From Colimorpha_A sp900556615 (lineage in GTDB: Bacteria; Bacillota; Clostridia; Oscillospirales; CAG-272), in the NCBI GenBank assembly GCA_963598415.1, contig CAVBUH010000029.1:78954-142953 (forward strand): 64,000 nucleotides of DNA, written 5' to 3'. The translations under genes and the position numbers were made by a program. Below the pieces are notes generated by a model. It made no database searches. It worked only from the letters and a program-made list of their open reading frames with translations, and was not told where the DNA came from. Shown in pieces: positions 17,638 to 27,194 of the stretch (within the stretch, counting starts at the first letter, position 1; each line of letters opens with the position of its first letter).

Positions 17638-20589
17638 TTATTCGCTTCGAAGAGCAACAACCGGATCTTTTCGGGAAGCAGATTTTGACGGTATTACTCC
17701 CGCAATGATGGTAAGAAGCATACTGAGCAGGATAAGAATGACTGCCCCGGCAATCGGTAAGCTTGCATTTAGATAGGCAATGCCGGTAAAGTAATGAAGT
17801 ATCAGATTAATAGGTATTATAAGCAGAAGAGTGATTCCTATTCCGATTATTCCCGATAACAATCCGATGATAAAGGTTTCGGCATTAAACACATGGGCTA
17901 TATCGGATTTTGATGCTCCGACCGCGCGTAAGATTCCGATTTCTTTGGTCCTTTCGAGAACGGAAATATTCGTTATAACTCCTATCATTATCGATGAAAC
18001 AACAAGAGAAATTCCGACAAATGCAATTAATACATACGAAACCGCATTTATAACGGTTGATACCGAGGACATAAGAAGCTTGATATAATCGGTCATTTTT
18101 ATTTGATTTTCTTCCTCTACACCGCTGTTATATTCCTCAATAAGATCGCTTATTTTATTCTTATCATTAAAGGTAGAAGCATAAATGACAATACTGGACG
18201 GGCTGTCTATATCAACGTATCCGAGCTTTGAAATATTTTCTTCATAAGTCGCTTCGGAAACCGAACTGGGAATATACAGAGAGTAGAAGGCTTCATAATC
18301 CTCGTCGGAAAATTCCGCTGCGTCAAAAAGAGCGGCAATCTGTGACTCTGTCATTCCGGAAAGCTGTTGTTTCATTCCTTCTGCGTACTGTTCTTTTATC
18401 ATGACGGCTGCCTGCTCCGTAAACAGTGCCGAAAGATCACCGTCTGTCATCTTTTCAAAATAAGCTCGAATAGATTCAAGATCCGTTGTTCCCATTTTCT
18501 GAGCATAGGCATTTACGAGAGTTTCAACCATAGTTTCTCTTGTCATATTCATCATATACTGGTCAAGAGCATCCGATAGATATTCCTCAGACGGAACAGA
18601 AAGGATGGCAGAGTAAACAGAGGCTTTTTCCGCTTCATTGAGTCCCGCAAAATAGTCTTTTACAAGCTTGATTTTTTCTGCTTTGTCAGGTTCTTTAACA
18701 GAGGAACTGAAGGGCAAACCCGTAAAAACATCAATATCGACCGATTCAAGCTGTGCCTTTACTATATCGCTTTCGGCTGTTTTATTGATTATCTCTTCAG
18801 TAAGCGCCGAAGTATAGCCAAGAGAGCCGCCGATCATGGAAAAAAGCGCATTTTCATTCGGCTTGATGATACCCGAAATCTTTATTTCCGTATATTTCGT
18901 ATCGTCGTCAAAAAGATAGGACAGACCCGCTTCGGTTTCTGCAATATTAACATATGTTCCATCGTTTTGTTTCTGCCAGCAGTCTGCAGCCAAGATCATA
19001 CGCAATGTCAAGCCGCATATTTCCTCATATGTCCAGCTCTGTTCTTCATGCTCAAGCTTTTCGCCTTGCATTGCAGCCTGTATAAGCTCCGATAGCTCAG
19101 AAGAGGATTTCAGTCCCAGTGAATAAAGCACAAAATCGCTGACTTCATTCTGCTCGTTCAAAACCAATACGACTTCATTGCTGTTCTTAGGCCAGCTTCC
19201 GTATATCACATCATACTGATCCATCAGTGTGGAATTAACAAGCTCGCCGTTTTCACCGGGAAGCATTTCCTCCCAAACATTTATAAAGGATGAATAGGAT
19301 TGAACCATAGAGCTTGACGCGGAACCGCCTCCGATGGTAACGCCCATTGCCTCATACATATCGCTGATAACCGTTTCGGAATCTGCTTTATTTATTTTAC
19401 CATCGCTATTCTTAATATAAAAATTCATAGGAATATCGTAGGAATATTTTATAGCAGAAGCATATTTTTGAAATTCTTCACTGTTATCAATATATTTTTT
19501 GAAATCGGTAATATTATTGGTATTCGTCGGTACAGAGCTCATCATATTTACCATTTTGAACATCATATCGCTTGCATATACTTTATCCAAATCATGTTCC
19601 TGATTTTCTGATGACTGTGTTCCCGACATTGCCTCAAGCATGACCGACATATCAACCTGTTCCGCTTCTATTGTCAGCGGATACTTAGAAAGAGTATCCT
19701 CCTGCACCTTATCAATAAAGATATTCACTCCGTTTGAGACAGAGAGAATAAGGGCTATGCCGATAATACCGATAGAACCGGCAAAGCAGGTCATGATGGT
19801 TCTTCCTTTTTTAGTAAGAAGATTATTTATCGAAAGACCAAGCGCCGTAAAAAAAGACATTGATTTATTCTTTTTCAGATTGTATTCAACTGTTTCCTCA
19901 GAGGAAACATACGGCGCGGTGTCTCCGATAACTTTACCGTCCATAAGCCTAATTATTCTTGTGGAATATTTTTCGGCAAGCTCCGGATTGTGGGTTACCA
20001 TTATAACAAGTCTGTCGCTTGCGATTTCTTTTAAAATTTCCATAACCTGTATACTGGTCTCGGAATCAAGCGCTCCGGTAGGCTCATCTGCAAGCAGGAT
20101 TTCCGGATCATTGACAATAGCACGGGCAATTGCAACTCTCTGCATCTGACCGCCCGACATCTGATTGGGCTTTTTCTGCATCTGATCTCCCAGACCGACG
20201 CGGCGAAGCGCCTCTTCTGCCCTGCGGCGTCTCTCTTTTTTGTGCACACCGGAAAGTGTAAGCGCAAGCTCTACGTTCGCAAGCACTGTTTGATGAGGAA
20301 TCAGATTATAATTTTGAAATACAAATCCCACCGAGTGGTTACGGTAAGCATCCCATTCGCGATCGGAATAATGGCTTGTTGATTTTCCTTTTATAATAAG
20401 ATCTCCGTCTGTATAATGATCAAGTCCGCCTATAATATTGAGCAGCGTTGTTTTGCCGCACCCGGAGGGACCTAAAACAGAGACGAATTCGCTCTTTCTG
20501 AATTCAAGATCCACACCTCTGAGCGCTTCGACTGTTTGCCCGCCTGTAGGATATGATTTTTTTATTCCCTTTAATTCTAACAATTTCAT
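17638..20589 (-). CDS. Fused ABC ATPase-FtsX permease (MacB-like)
   Basis: A 983-residue single-chain ABC system. Residues 1-225 are a LolD/MacB-type ATPase with GPSGCGKTT, MSGGQMQRVAIARAI and ILLADEPTGALD. One membrane helix (about 265-287, SIGIIGIALILSVSNGVN) precedes a large extracellular region (about 290-845) rich in acidic residues and serine. Three C-terminal helices (about 850-975) carry the FtsX loop LERTKEIGILRAVGASKSD. Unlike the split pair at 4702-8213 it is one polypeptide with a single FtsX core. Likely an exporter or mechanotransducer; substrate unknown. Confidence 0.9.
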   Translation of the reverse strand: MKLLELKGIKKSYPTGGQTVEALRGVDLEFRKSEFVSVLGPSGCGKTTLLNIIGGLDHYTDGDLIIKGKSTSHYSDREWDAYRNHSVGFVFQNYNLIPHQTVLANVELALTLSGVHKKERRRRAEEALRRVGLGDQMQKKPNQMSGGQMQRVAIARAIVNDPEILLADEPTGALDSETSIQVMEILKEIASDRLVIMVTHNPELAEKYSTRIIRLMDGKVIGDTAPYVSSEETVEYNLKKNKSMSFFTALGLSINNLLTKKGRTIMTCFAGSIGIIGIALILSVSNGVNIFIDKVQEDTLSKYPLTIEAEQVDMSVMLEAMSGTQSSENQEHDLDKVYASDMMFKMVNMMSSVPTNTNNITDFKKYIDNSEEFQKYASAIKYSYDIPMNFYIKNSDGKINKADSETVISDMYEAMGVTIGGGSASSSMVQSYSSFINVWEEMLPGENGELVNSTLMDQYDVIYGSWPKNSNEVVLVLNEQNEVSDFVLYSLGLKSSSELSELIQAAMQGEKLEHEEQSWTYEEICGLTLRMILAADCWQKQNDGTYVNIAETEAGLSYLFDDDTKYTEIKISGIIKPNENALFSMIGGSLGYTSALTEEIINKTAESDIVKAQLESVDIDVFTGLPFSSSVKEPDKAEKIKLVKDYFAGLNEAEKASVYSAILSVPSEEYLSDALDQYMMNMTRETMVETLVNAYAQKMGTTDLESIRAYFEKMTDGDLSALFTEQAAVMIKEQYAEGMKQQLSGMTESQIAALFDAAEFSDEDYEAFYSLYIPSSVSEATYEENISKLGYVDIDSPSSIVIYASTFNDKNKISDLIEEYNSGVEEENQIKMTDYIKLLMSSVSTVINAVSYVLIAFVGISLVVSSIMIGVITNISVLERTKEIGILRAVGASKSDIAHVFNAETFIIGLLSGIIGIGITLLLIIPINLILHYFTGIAYLNASLPIAGAVILILLSMLLTIIAGVIPSKSASRKDPVVALRSE

Positions 20590-20837
20590 CGTTCCTTTAA
20601 TAAATAAATTATTTATATCGTAATCAATAATTGTTAACTGCGTATGAAAAAATATTGAGTTTATTTTTTCGTTTTTATAAAAATTTACCTTTGAAAAATT
20701 TCTTTTGTCTTCCTGTCTTCTGTTTGTAATGATATACCGTTTTCATGCGTATGAATTTACCAAATCGATAATTTTTTGAATTTATTAGTTCATAAAAAAA
20801 GCGTATTATAGTATTGATATTAGAAAGAGGATAAGGT

Positions 20838-21263
20838 ATGGGTAATTTTAAAAACAAACTGATTAGATTTATGAGCGGTCGATACGGAATAGATGAGTTC
20901 GGAAAATTTCTTGTATGGGCATATGTCATTCTGATCCTTGTTGTAGCCGCAATTGATATTTTTGTTGACAGCATTTTCATTCATATTGTCAGATTTCTCC
21001 TCACTTTACTCGCTCTTTATGCAATATGGCGTATGTTTTCGAGAAGCATCTACCGCAGAAGAAATGAAAACGAAAAATATAAAGCATTAAGCGGCAAAAT
21101 AAGCGCTTGGTATCGCCTTCAGAAAAACCGTGTTCGTGATCGGAAAACACATGTATATAGAAAATGCCCTTATTGCAAAGCTGTACTTCGCTTAAAAAGA
21201 ATTAAGGGCAAACATCGTGCAGCATGTCCGAGATGTGGAAAAAGCTTTGACGTAAAGGTATAA
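20838..21263 (+). CDS. Small membrane protein with C-terminal zinc ribbon
   Basis: A 141-residue protein. The N-terminus MSGRYGIDEFGKFL is followed by two membrane helices (about 28-65), a basic segment and a C-terminal zinc ribbon (CPYCKAVLRLKR...CPRCGKSF). This architecture recurs in Clostridia; the zinc ribbon would be cytoplasmic. AGAGGATAAGG is next to the ATG. It is monocistronic between the fused ABC gene (divergent) and a repeat element. Function unknown. Confidence 0.8.
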   Translation: MGNFKNKLIRFMSGRYGIDEFGKFLVWAYVILILVVAAIDIFVDSIFIHIVRFLLTLLALYAIWRMFSRSIYRRRNENEKYKALSGKISAWYRLQKNRVRDRKTHVYRKCPYCKAVLRLKRIKGKHRAACPRCGKSFDVKV

Positions 21264-21287
21264 TTATTGAATCGATAAAGGCAAAAT

Positions 21288-21466
21288 TTCAGGCAATACC
21301 GCACAAGGATTGTTGTATAGTTCCCCGCCTGTTTTTTCGTCAGACAATACCAATTGAGGAGGCAAGAGTGACTTCTCTGCCGACGAAATTTGTGAAGGTT
21401 GACGGAATAGATGCAAGCATATACGCATCATAGGCGTTAGCCGGTAATTGTGCGGTGTTGCCTTCA
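21288..21466 (+). repeat. Dispersed repeat, copy B, flanked by TTCA direct repeats
   Basis: Core 21292-21462 (171 bp) begins GGCAATACCGCAC and ends GTGCGGTGTTGCC. It is flanked on both sides by TTCA instead of the TTAA seen at other copies, which suggests a 4-bp target duplication. The peptide frame (RQTIPIEEARVTSLPTKFV) is interrupted before and after the conserved part. Confidence 0.88.
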
Positions 21467-21957
21467 TAATAACTTTTAGGTTAGATCGAATCTGCTTTTG
21501 TACATGCAAAACTGTATCAATTTTTGCTGTTCATTATAATTTTTATTGATATGTACCATATTAACAATTACGTGGTCATTCGATTTGATAAAAAAATCTA
21601 TTGACAAATCGCTTTTCTTGTTGTAAACTAATATAAATGGTTGTAAACTAATATCAATATTTGTTTATCTCAATGGTTATAAATATAACCTTTTCTTTTG
21701 CGCGGTACGGTAAGTAAATATAAACGGTATCATAAAATGCCTACTCTTATTTTACCGTTTGCTCATGAACGTCTCTTTACTCGCGGACAGGGGAATCGGC
21801 GCGAAAGAAAAGATAGATTCAGTTCTATAGGAGCATAGCTGTTTCGCGCTCAAATTCTACCGGCAAAAGGAAATCCTTTCATTTAGATTTCTTTTGAGAT
21901 CATAGAAGCTTCCCATTACTGTTGTGCCGCCGTTTTGGCTGCGGAGTGGAGATTAAT
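21467..21957 (+). promoter_or_regulatory. Promoter and long leader of the ATP synthase operon
   Basis: TTGACA (21601-21606) and TAAACT (21624-21629) are 17 bp apart. The -10 lies in the first of two tandem 20-bp units starting TTGTAAACTAATAT (21621-21640, 21641-21660), so a second -10-like copy follows. The leader to atpI is about 310 nt and contains a hairpin with stem GCGCGAAA (21799-21806) and TTTCGCGC (21842-21849) enclosing a smaller ATAGA/TCTAT stem. The long leader suggests post-initiation control, but no known riboswitch was recognised. Confidence 0.5.
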
Positions 21958-22386
21958 ATGAAAATTGACAATACCGTAAAAAAAGAAACTCTGTATATCG
22001 TACTCGGAGAAACTATTTTCTGCATTTTAATGCTTTCGGTTTACCTGATATGCGGAAAATTCTCCTTGAATGTACTCATAGCTGCACTTGTCGGCGGCTC
22101 TGTGTCTGCAATGAATTTTTTTCTTATGGGACTCACTTTGCAAAAAGCGGTAAAAATAGAAGACGAAGGAAACAGAGTTCGCCTTATTCGCACCTCACAT
22201 ATGCTGAGACTGCTTTTGATTGCTGTTATTATAATTGTATGTGCTGCTTTTCCCAAGCTCGATATTATCGCTCTTTTTATCCCGCTCTTTTTCCCGAGAA
22301 TAATAGTTTTTATCAGAGGAATATATAGCGGAAAAAACAATAAAAATAAAAACGGACATTCTGAAAATGAAGTAAACGAAAGATGA
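21958..22386 (+). CDS. atpI: ATP synthase subunit I
   Basis: A 142-residue four-helix membrane protein at the head of the ATP synthase operon. It is thought to help assemble the c ring. Helices lie at about 12-30, 36-58, 76-95 and 98-117, and a basic tail follows. The ATG at 21958 has GGAG about 8 nt upstream; the earlier in-frame start at 21922 has none. atpB begins 10 nt downstream. Confidence 0.82.
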   Translation: MKIDNTVKKETLYIVLGETIFCILMLSVYLICGKFSLNVLIAALVGGSVSAMNFFLMGLTLQKAVKIEDEGNRVRLIRTSHMLRLLLIAVIIIVCAAFPKLDIIALFIPLFFPRIIVFIRGIYSGKNNKNKNGHSENEVNER

Positions 22387-22396
22387 GGATGTCGGA

Positions 22397-23287
22397 ATGA
22401 AATCCGAAACCAAATTCAAAATCAAAGATATTCTTTTAATACTGATGATGGTGCTTCCCTTTCTTTGCGCCATCATATTGAATATACTCACAAAACCGGC
22501 AAGCGACGAGATAAATGTAACCGGAGCGCAGATTTATTTTACTGTAAAAATGCCGATTCAGAACTTATACATAACAGAGGCTCAAATAACCTCACTCTGC
22601 GTAATGATTTCTCTGCTCGCGCTTTGTCTTTTCCTTACGCACGGAATAAGCAAAACGCCAAAGTATAAAAGGCAGCTTATTGCCGAAGTTCTTGTTGAAA
22701 AGGTACAGAATTTTGTAAACTCCAATATGGGAGAGCGTTTTTCAGGCTTTGCACCGTTCGTTGCATCTGTAATGGGATTATCCGCTCTTTCAAGTCTTTC
22801 AAGCCTTTTGGGGCTTTATCCCGCAACATCGGATTTGAATATTGTCGCGGGCTGGGCGATACTTGTATTCATTCTGATCACCTACTACAAAATGAAGGCG
22901 GGACCACTGAATTATCTGAAAAGCTTTGCGGAACCTATTCCGGTATTTGCTCCTTTTAATGTTATCAGTGAAATTGCAACACCGGTATCCATGGCGTTCC
23001 GTCACTATGGTAATGTTCTGTCTGGCGTAGTGATTTCTGCGCTTGTTGCTGCGGGATTAAGCGGACTTTCCGGTCTTCTTCTCGGATGGCTTCCTGGAAT
23101 TTTAGGAGAAATTCCGTTTTTAAGAATCGGAATCCCGGCAGTTCTTTCCTTATATTTCGACCTTTTCAGCGGATGTCTGCAAGCATTTATATTTGCCATG
23201 CTGACCATGCTTTATATATCGAACGGATTCCCTGAGGAGGCATATGAAAAGCGCCGGATGAAAAAAGCCGGTAAAGCTTTACATTAA
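22397..23287 (+). CDS. atpB: ATP synthase F0 subunit a
   Basis: A 296-residue stator subunit forming the ion half-channels. The essential Arg is in SMAFRHYGNVLSG, and the last helices carry YFDLFSGCLQAFIFAML, the conserved region facing the c ring. Five to six membrane helices are visible; the N-terminal periplasmic loop (about 32-65) is long. Placed in order between atpI and atpE. Confidence 0.95.
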   Translation: MKSETKFKIKDILLILMMVLPFLCAIILNILTKPASDEINVTGAQIYFTVKMPIQNLYITEAQITSLCVMISLLALCLFLTHGISKTPKYKRQLIAEVLVEKVQNFVNSNMGERFSGFAPFVASVMGLSALSSLSSLLGLYPATSDLNIVAGWAILVFILITYYKMKAGPLNYLKSFAEPIPVFAPFNVISEIATPVSMAFRHYGNVLSGVVISALVAAGLSGLSGLLLGWLPGILGEIPFLRIGIPAVLSLYFDLFSGCLQAFIFAMLTMLYISNGFPEEAYEKRRMKKAGKALH

Positions 23288-23322
23288 TATACAGATAAAA
23301 TAAAAACATCGGAGGAAAAAAT

Positions 23323-23604
23323 ATGGAACTCGCAATAGGAATAATACTCGGCTGCTGTGCACTCGGCGCCGGAACAGCAATGATCGCCGGAATCGGTCCC
23401 GGTATCGGTGAAGGTAATGCTGTCGCAAAGGCTTGTGAAGCGATCGGACGCCAGCCGGAATGTAAAGGACAGGTCACAAGCACAATGCTTATGGGCTGCG
23501 CTGTTGCCGAAACCACCGGACTTTATGCTTTGGTAATCGCCATTCTGCTTATTTTTGTTGCTCCGAAAATGTTTGTGAATATTCTTCTCAACGCAATAAA
23601 ATAA
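23323..23604 (+). CDS. atpE: ATP synthase F0 subunit c with sodium-type ligands
   Basis: A 93-residue hairpin of two helices that forms the rotor ring. Helix 1 has GIGPGIGEGNA with Glu30, helix 2 has AVAETTGLY with Glu63, Thr64, Thr65 and Tyr68. These positions match the Na+ ligands of the Ilyobacter c ring (Q32, V63, E65, S66, T67, Y70, offset by two), except that Gln is replaced by Glu. A second carboxylate at that site is known from Fusobacterium nucleatum. The loop RQPE is conserved. GGAGG precedes the ATG. Confidence 0.95.
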   Translation: MELAIGIILGCCALGAGTAMIAGIGPGIGEGNAVAKACEAIGRQPECKGQVTSTMLMGCAVAETTGLYALVIAILLIFVAPKMFVNILLNAIK

Positions 23605-23641
23605 TGCGCGGTATATTCCGTGGCGAAAGGAATGAACAACA

Positions 23642-24145
23642 ATGAATGTTCAGACACTTGACGTTATTTCCGTAAATATCTGGAATATACTTATCTCGCT
23701 TGCCAACCTTGTCATTATGTTCTTTATCGTTAAAAAATTTCTTTTCAAGCCGGTATGTAGGATATTGGAAGAGCGAAAAGCAGCAGTAAACAAAGTATAT
23801 TCCGATGCAGAAAATACCCGCTTGAATGCGGAAGCTTATAAAACGGAATATGAACATAAATTATCCGCGGCGCAGAATGAGGCCGGCGAAATAATCCGCT
23901 CCGCAAACGAACGTGCGAACGCGGCAAGCGACGAGATATTAAATGAAGCTAACCGGAAAGCTTCCGCTATATTGAAAAAAGCCGACGAAGATATTGCTTT
24001 TGAGAAGAAAAAAGCGATAAACGATATTAAAAATGAAATCTCCGGAATTTCGCTTGATATCGCCGAAAAAATGATCGGACGCGAGATTAACGAAAATGAC
24101 CACAGAGCACTGATTGACAGCTTTATTGACGGAATAGAAAAATAA
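23642..24145 (+). CDS. atpF: ATP synthase F0 subunit b
   Basis: A 167-residue peripheral stalk subunit. One N-terminal membrane helix (about 12-31, WNILISLANLVIMFFIVKKFLF) is followed by a long charged coiled coil (AENTRLNAEAYKTEYEHKLSAAQNEAGEI...). The C-terminus KMIGREINENDHRALIDSFI matches the delta-binding end of b. Position between atpE and atpH is normal. Confidence 0.93.
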   Translation: MNVQTLDVISVNIWNILISLANLVIMFFIVKKFLFKPVCRILEERKAAVNKVYSDAENTRLNAEAYKTEYEHKLSAAQNEAGEIIRSANERANAASDEILNEANRKASAILKKADEDIAFEKKKAINDIKNEISGISLDIAEKMIGREINENDHRALIDSFIDGIEK

Positions 24146-24203
24146 TTCCGCACTATAGTCAAAAAATTTACTTTTGCGGTATCACCGCAGAATCGGGAAT
24201 AAA

Positions 24204-24743
24204 ATGACAGATATAGTAAAAGAATACAGTAAAGCACTGTATGAGCTTTCAGAGGAGGAGAATCTGGAATCGGAATTTCTCGGAGAGATCAGAATGCTTT
24301 CGAAAATTATCAGCGATTCCCCGGAGTTCATTTCTCTGCTTTCCGCACCTAATATTTCGAAATACGACCGTATGAATGTTATTGACAAAGCCTTTTCGGG
24401 CAGATTTCATGAATATATCTGTTCTTTCATGAAGCTTATGACGCGGCGTGGACACGCACGCTTTATTCTTCCGTGCTTCACCGAATACGAAAAGCTTTGG
24501 TATGAGAAGAGCGGAATTATCGTAGCTGAAGTGAAAACCGCAATAGAAATGACGCTTCCCGAAAAAAATGTTCTCCACAAAAAGCTCGAAGAATATGTCG
24601 GAAAATCAGTTGAAATGAGATGCACCACAGACAGCAGTATTATAGGCGGCGTTTCCATTATGATCGGCGGCATACTTTTGGAAGGCAGCGTCAAAGCGCG
24701 GCTCACCGCGCTCCATGAAGCACTGTTCAAAAAGACACTTTAA
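24204..24743 (+). CDS. atpH: ATP synthase F1 subunit delta
   Basis: A 179-residue stator subunit that links b to the alpha-beta head. The N-terminal domain opens with VKEYSKALYELSEEE, and the C-terminus has IIGGVSIMIGGILLEGSVKARLTAL, the family signature. The ATG at 24204 is preferred over the upstream TTG at 24174 by homology; the SD is weak (GGGAAT). Confidence 0.92.
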   Translation: MTDIVKEYSKALYELSEEENLESEFLGEIRMLSKIISDSPEFISLLSAPNISKYDRMNVIDKAFSGRFHEYICSFMKLMTRRGHARFILPCFTEYEKLWYEKSGIIVAEVKTAIEMTLPEKNVLHKKLEEYVGKSVEMRCTTDSSIIGGVSIMIGGILLEGSVKARLTALHEALFKKTL

Positions 24744-24807
24744 CCGTATTTTTTATCAGTGCAATCAATTTAACAAAGAAAGCTTATCATAAGACCTGGT
24801 GATTATA

Positions 24808-26328
24808 ATGAATCTAAATCCTGAAGAAATCAGCAGTATTATAAAATCCGAAATTAAACATTTTAATAAAAAAACCGAGCAAGCCGAAATCGGAACCGTA
24901 ATCCTGGTCGGAGACGGAATAGCCAAAGCTCACGGTCTTGATAATTGTATGGCTAACGAGCTTCTCGAATTTGAAGGCGGGGATTTCGGAATGGCTCAAA
25001 ATCTTGAGGAAGACAGCGTTTCTATTGCGATTCTGAGCAACGACACAGGTATTAAAGAAGGTACCGTCGTGAAACGTACCGGTCGGGTAGTCAGCGTACC
25101 TGTCGGAGAAGCGATGCTTGGGCGTGTTGTAAACGCACTCGGAAAGCCGATCGATGGAAACGGACAGATTTTTACGTCAGAAACACGCCCCATTGAATCG
25201 GAAGCACCCGGTATTATAAAAAGAAAAAGCGTAAAGGTTCCGCTTCAAACCGGTATTAAGGCTGTGGACAGCATGATTCCTATCGGAAGAGGTCAGCGTG
25301 AGCTGATTATCGGGGACAGACAGACAGGAAAAACCTCAATTGCTATTGATACCATCATAAATCAAAAAGATACCGATGTGCTTTGCGTCTACGTTGCTAT
25401 CGGTCAGAAAAATTCAACGGTGGCACAAATAACTGAAACCCTCAGATCTGCCGGTGCGCTTGATTATACCGTAATTGTATCGGCGACCGCTTCCGAAACC
25501 GCTCCGATACAATATATTGCACCATATACCGGCTGTGCTATTGCGGAATATTTTATGTCGAAAGGTAAAGACGTGCTTATTGTATACGACGATCTGAGTA
25601 AGCACGCCGTTGCATACCGCGCCCTTTCCCTTTTGATCAGACGTCCTCCGGGCAGAGAGGCGTATCCGGGTGATGTTTTTTATCTTCACTCTCGTCTGCT
25701 TGAACGCGCGGCGCGCGTAGCTCCTGAATACGGAGGCGGCAGTATAACTGCGCTGCCGATCATCGAAACGCAGGCGGGAGATGTGTCAGCCTATATACCG
25801 ACAAACGTTATTTCCATAACCGACGGTCAAATTTTTCTTGAAACGGAGCTTTTCCATTCGGGAATCATTCCGGCAGTAAATCCCGGAATATCGGTCAGCC
25901 GCGTCGGAGGAAACGCTCAGGTTAAGGCAATGAAAAAGGTCGCCGGACCGCTTAAGCTTATTTACTCTCAATTCAGAGAACTGCAAAATTTCGCCCAATT
26001 CGGTTCCGATCTTGACGCCGATACAAAAGCTCGTCTCGCTCAGGGAGAGCGGATTGTTGAAATTTTGAAACAGGATAAAAGCGCTCCCGTCCCCGTTGGA
26101 TGTCAGGTAGCCATCATTTATGCGGCAATAAACAATTTTCTTATCGACATCCCCCTCGCAAACATAAAGCAATACGAAAAAGAACTGTACTCGTATCTGG
26201 GCATGCACCATGATAAGCTACTCGACCGATTTGCCGACGGCTTTTATGAGGACAGCGATAAAAAAGAGCTTGAAGAAGCGCTGACTGAATTCACAAATAA
26301 ATTTATCAGCACGACCGGCTTGAATTGA
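24808..26328 (+). CDS. atpA: ATP synthase F1 subunit alpha
   Basis: A 506-residue non-catalytic nucleotide-binding subunit. Walker A GDRQTGKT, the family signature PAVNPGISVSRVGG and the N-terminal delta-binding helix NLNPEEISSIIKSEI are present. Length is normal. The ATG at 24808 is preferred to the GTG at 24799. Confidence 0.97.
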   Translation: MNLNPEEISSIIKSEIKHFNKKTEQAEIGTVILVGDGIAKAHGLDNCMANELLEFEGGDFGMAQNLEEDSVSIAILSNDTGIKEGTVVKRTGRVVSVPVGEAMLGRVVNALGKPIDGNGQIFTSETRPIESEAPGIIKRKSVKVPLQTGIKAVDSMIPIGRGQRELIIGDRQTGKTSIAIDTIINQKDTDVLCVYVAIGQKNSTVAQITETLRSAGALDYTVIVSATASETAPIQYIAPYTGCAIAEYFMSKGKDVLIVYDDLSKHAVAYRALSLLIRRPPGREAYPGDVFYLHSRLLERAARVAPEYGGGSITALPIIETQAGDVSAYIPTNVISITDGQIFLETELFHSGIIPAVNPGISVSRVGGNAQVKAMKKVAGPLKLIYSQFRELQNFAQFGSDLDADTKARLAQGERIVEILKQDKSAPVPVGCQVAIIYAAINNFLIDIPLANIKQYEKELYSYLGMHHDKLLDRFADGFYEDSDKKELEEALTEFTNKFISTTGLN

Positions 26329-26342
26329 CGAGGTGAGCTGAC

Positions 26343-27176
26343 GTGGCTGCCGATACAAAATCAATTAAAAACCGGATGAAAAGTATTGACTCAACGCTTC
26401 ATGTCACAAAAGCTATGGAGCTTGTCGCTTCTTCAAAAATCAGAAAAGCTGATGATATAGCAAAAGGTGCAGTCGATTATGCAAATGCTATGACTGACGC
26501 TATGAAGGACATTCTGTCTCCCGAATCAAAGCGGTCTTTATATCTTTCTCCTCCCAAAACAGGAATCGCTTGTATTATTGCGGTTGCCGGAGATCGCGGT
26601 CTCGCCGGTGGATATAATTCCAATGTATTCAAGCTTCTCAGAGAGGAAACGGAAGGAAGAAATTCTCTTGTACTGCCTATCGGAAACAGAATAGTTGAAT
26701 ACTGTATCAGACATAAATATAAGCTTATTTCTTCGGAATTCCGCTCCTCCGAGCATATCTCAGATTCAGACATAAAAAGAATATCGAACCGACTCGCAGA
26801 AATGTATAACGCTCATGCTTTCGATTCAATAAAAATCATAAGCACCAAGCCGGTCAATGTTCTGAGCCAAGTCCCGGCGTGTGTCTCCATTCTGCCGCTC
26901 GGCGTTCCGGAACGGAATCATACACAAATTGTTTTTGAGCCCGACTGTATGACCGTACTCGACATGGTTATTACCGATTATCTGACTGCAATGATCTGCG
27001 CCTCGGTAAGAGAAAGCTTTCTTGCCGAACTGTACGCAAGAAGAAATTCGATGGATTCCGCGACGAAAAATGCCGGAGAAATGATCGAAAAACTGAGTCT
27101 GCAATATAATAGAGCACGTCAAAGCTCTATTACCCAGGAAATAACCGAAATTGTCGCAGGAGCAGAAAATCAATAA
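26343..27176 (+). CDS. atpG: ATP synthase F1 subunit gamma
   Basis: A 277-residue central shaft. The N-terminal helix IKNRMKSIDSTLHVTKAMELVASSKIRKA and the C-terminal helix with SMDSATKNAGEMIEKLSLQYNRARQ are the coiled-coil shaft motifs. It starts with GTG, preceded by GAGGTGAG. AAGDRGLAGG-like ACC motif (VAGDRGLAGGYN) is present. Confidence 0.96.
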   Translation: MAADTKSIKNRMKSIDSTLHVTKAMELVASSKIRKADDIAKGAVDYANAMTDAMKDILSPESKRSLYLSPPKTGIACIIAVAGDRGLAGGYNSNVFKLLREETEGRNSLVLPIGNRIVEYCIRHKYKLISSEFRSSEHISDSDIKRISNRLAEMYNAHAFDSIKIISTKPVNVLSQVPACVSILPLGVPERNHTQIVFEPDCMTVLDMVITDYLTAMICASVRESFLAELYARRNSMDSATKNAGEMIEKLSLQYNRARQSSITQEITEIVAGAENQ

Positions 27177-27194
27177 GAAAGAGAACCAATACGT

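Noticed and set aside
21621..21660. Two tandem 20-bp units considered as a CRISPR fragment
   Set aside because: Only two units with no spacer between them and they overlap a promoter; no cas genes are in the window.
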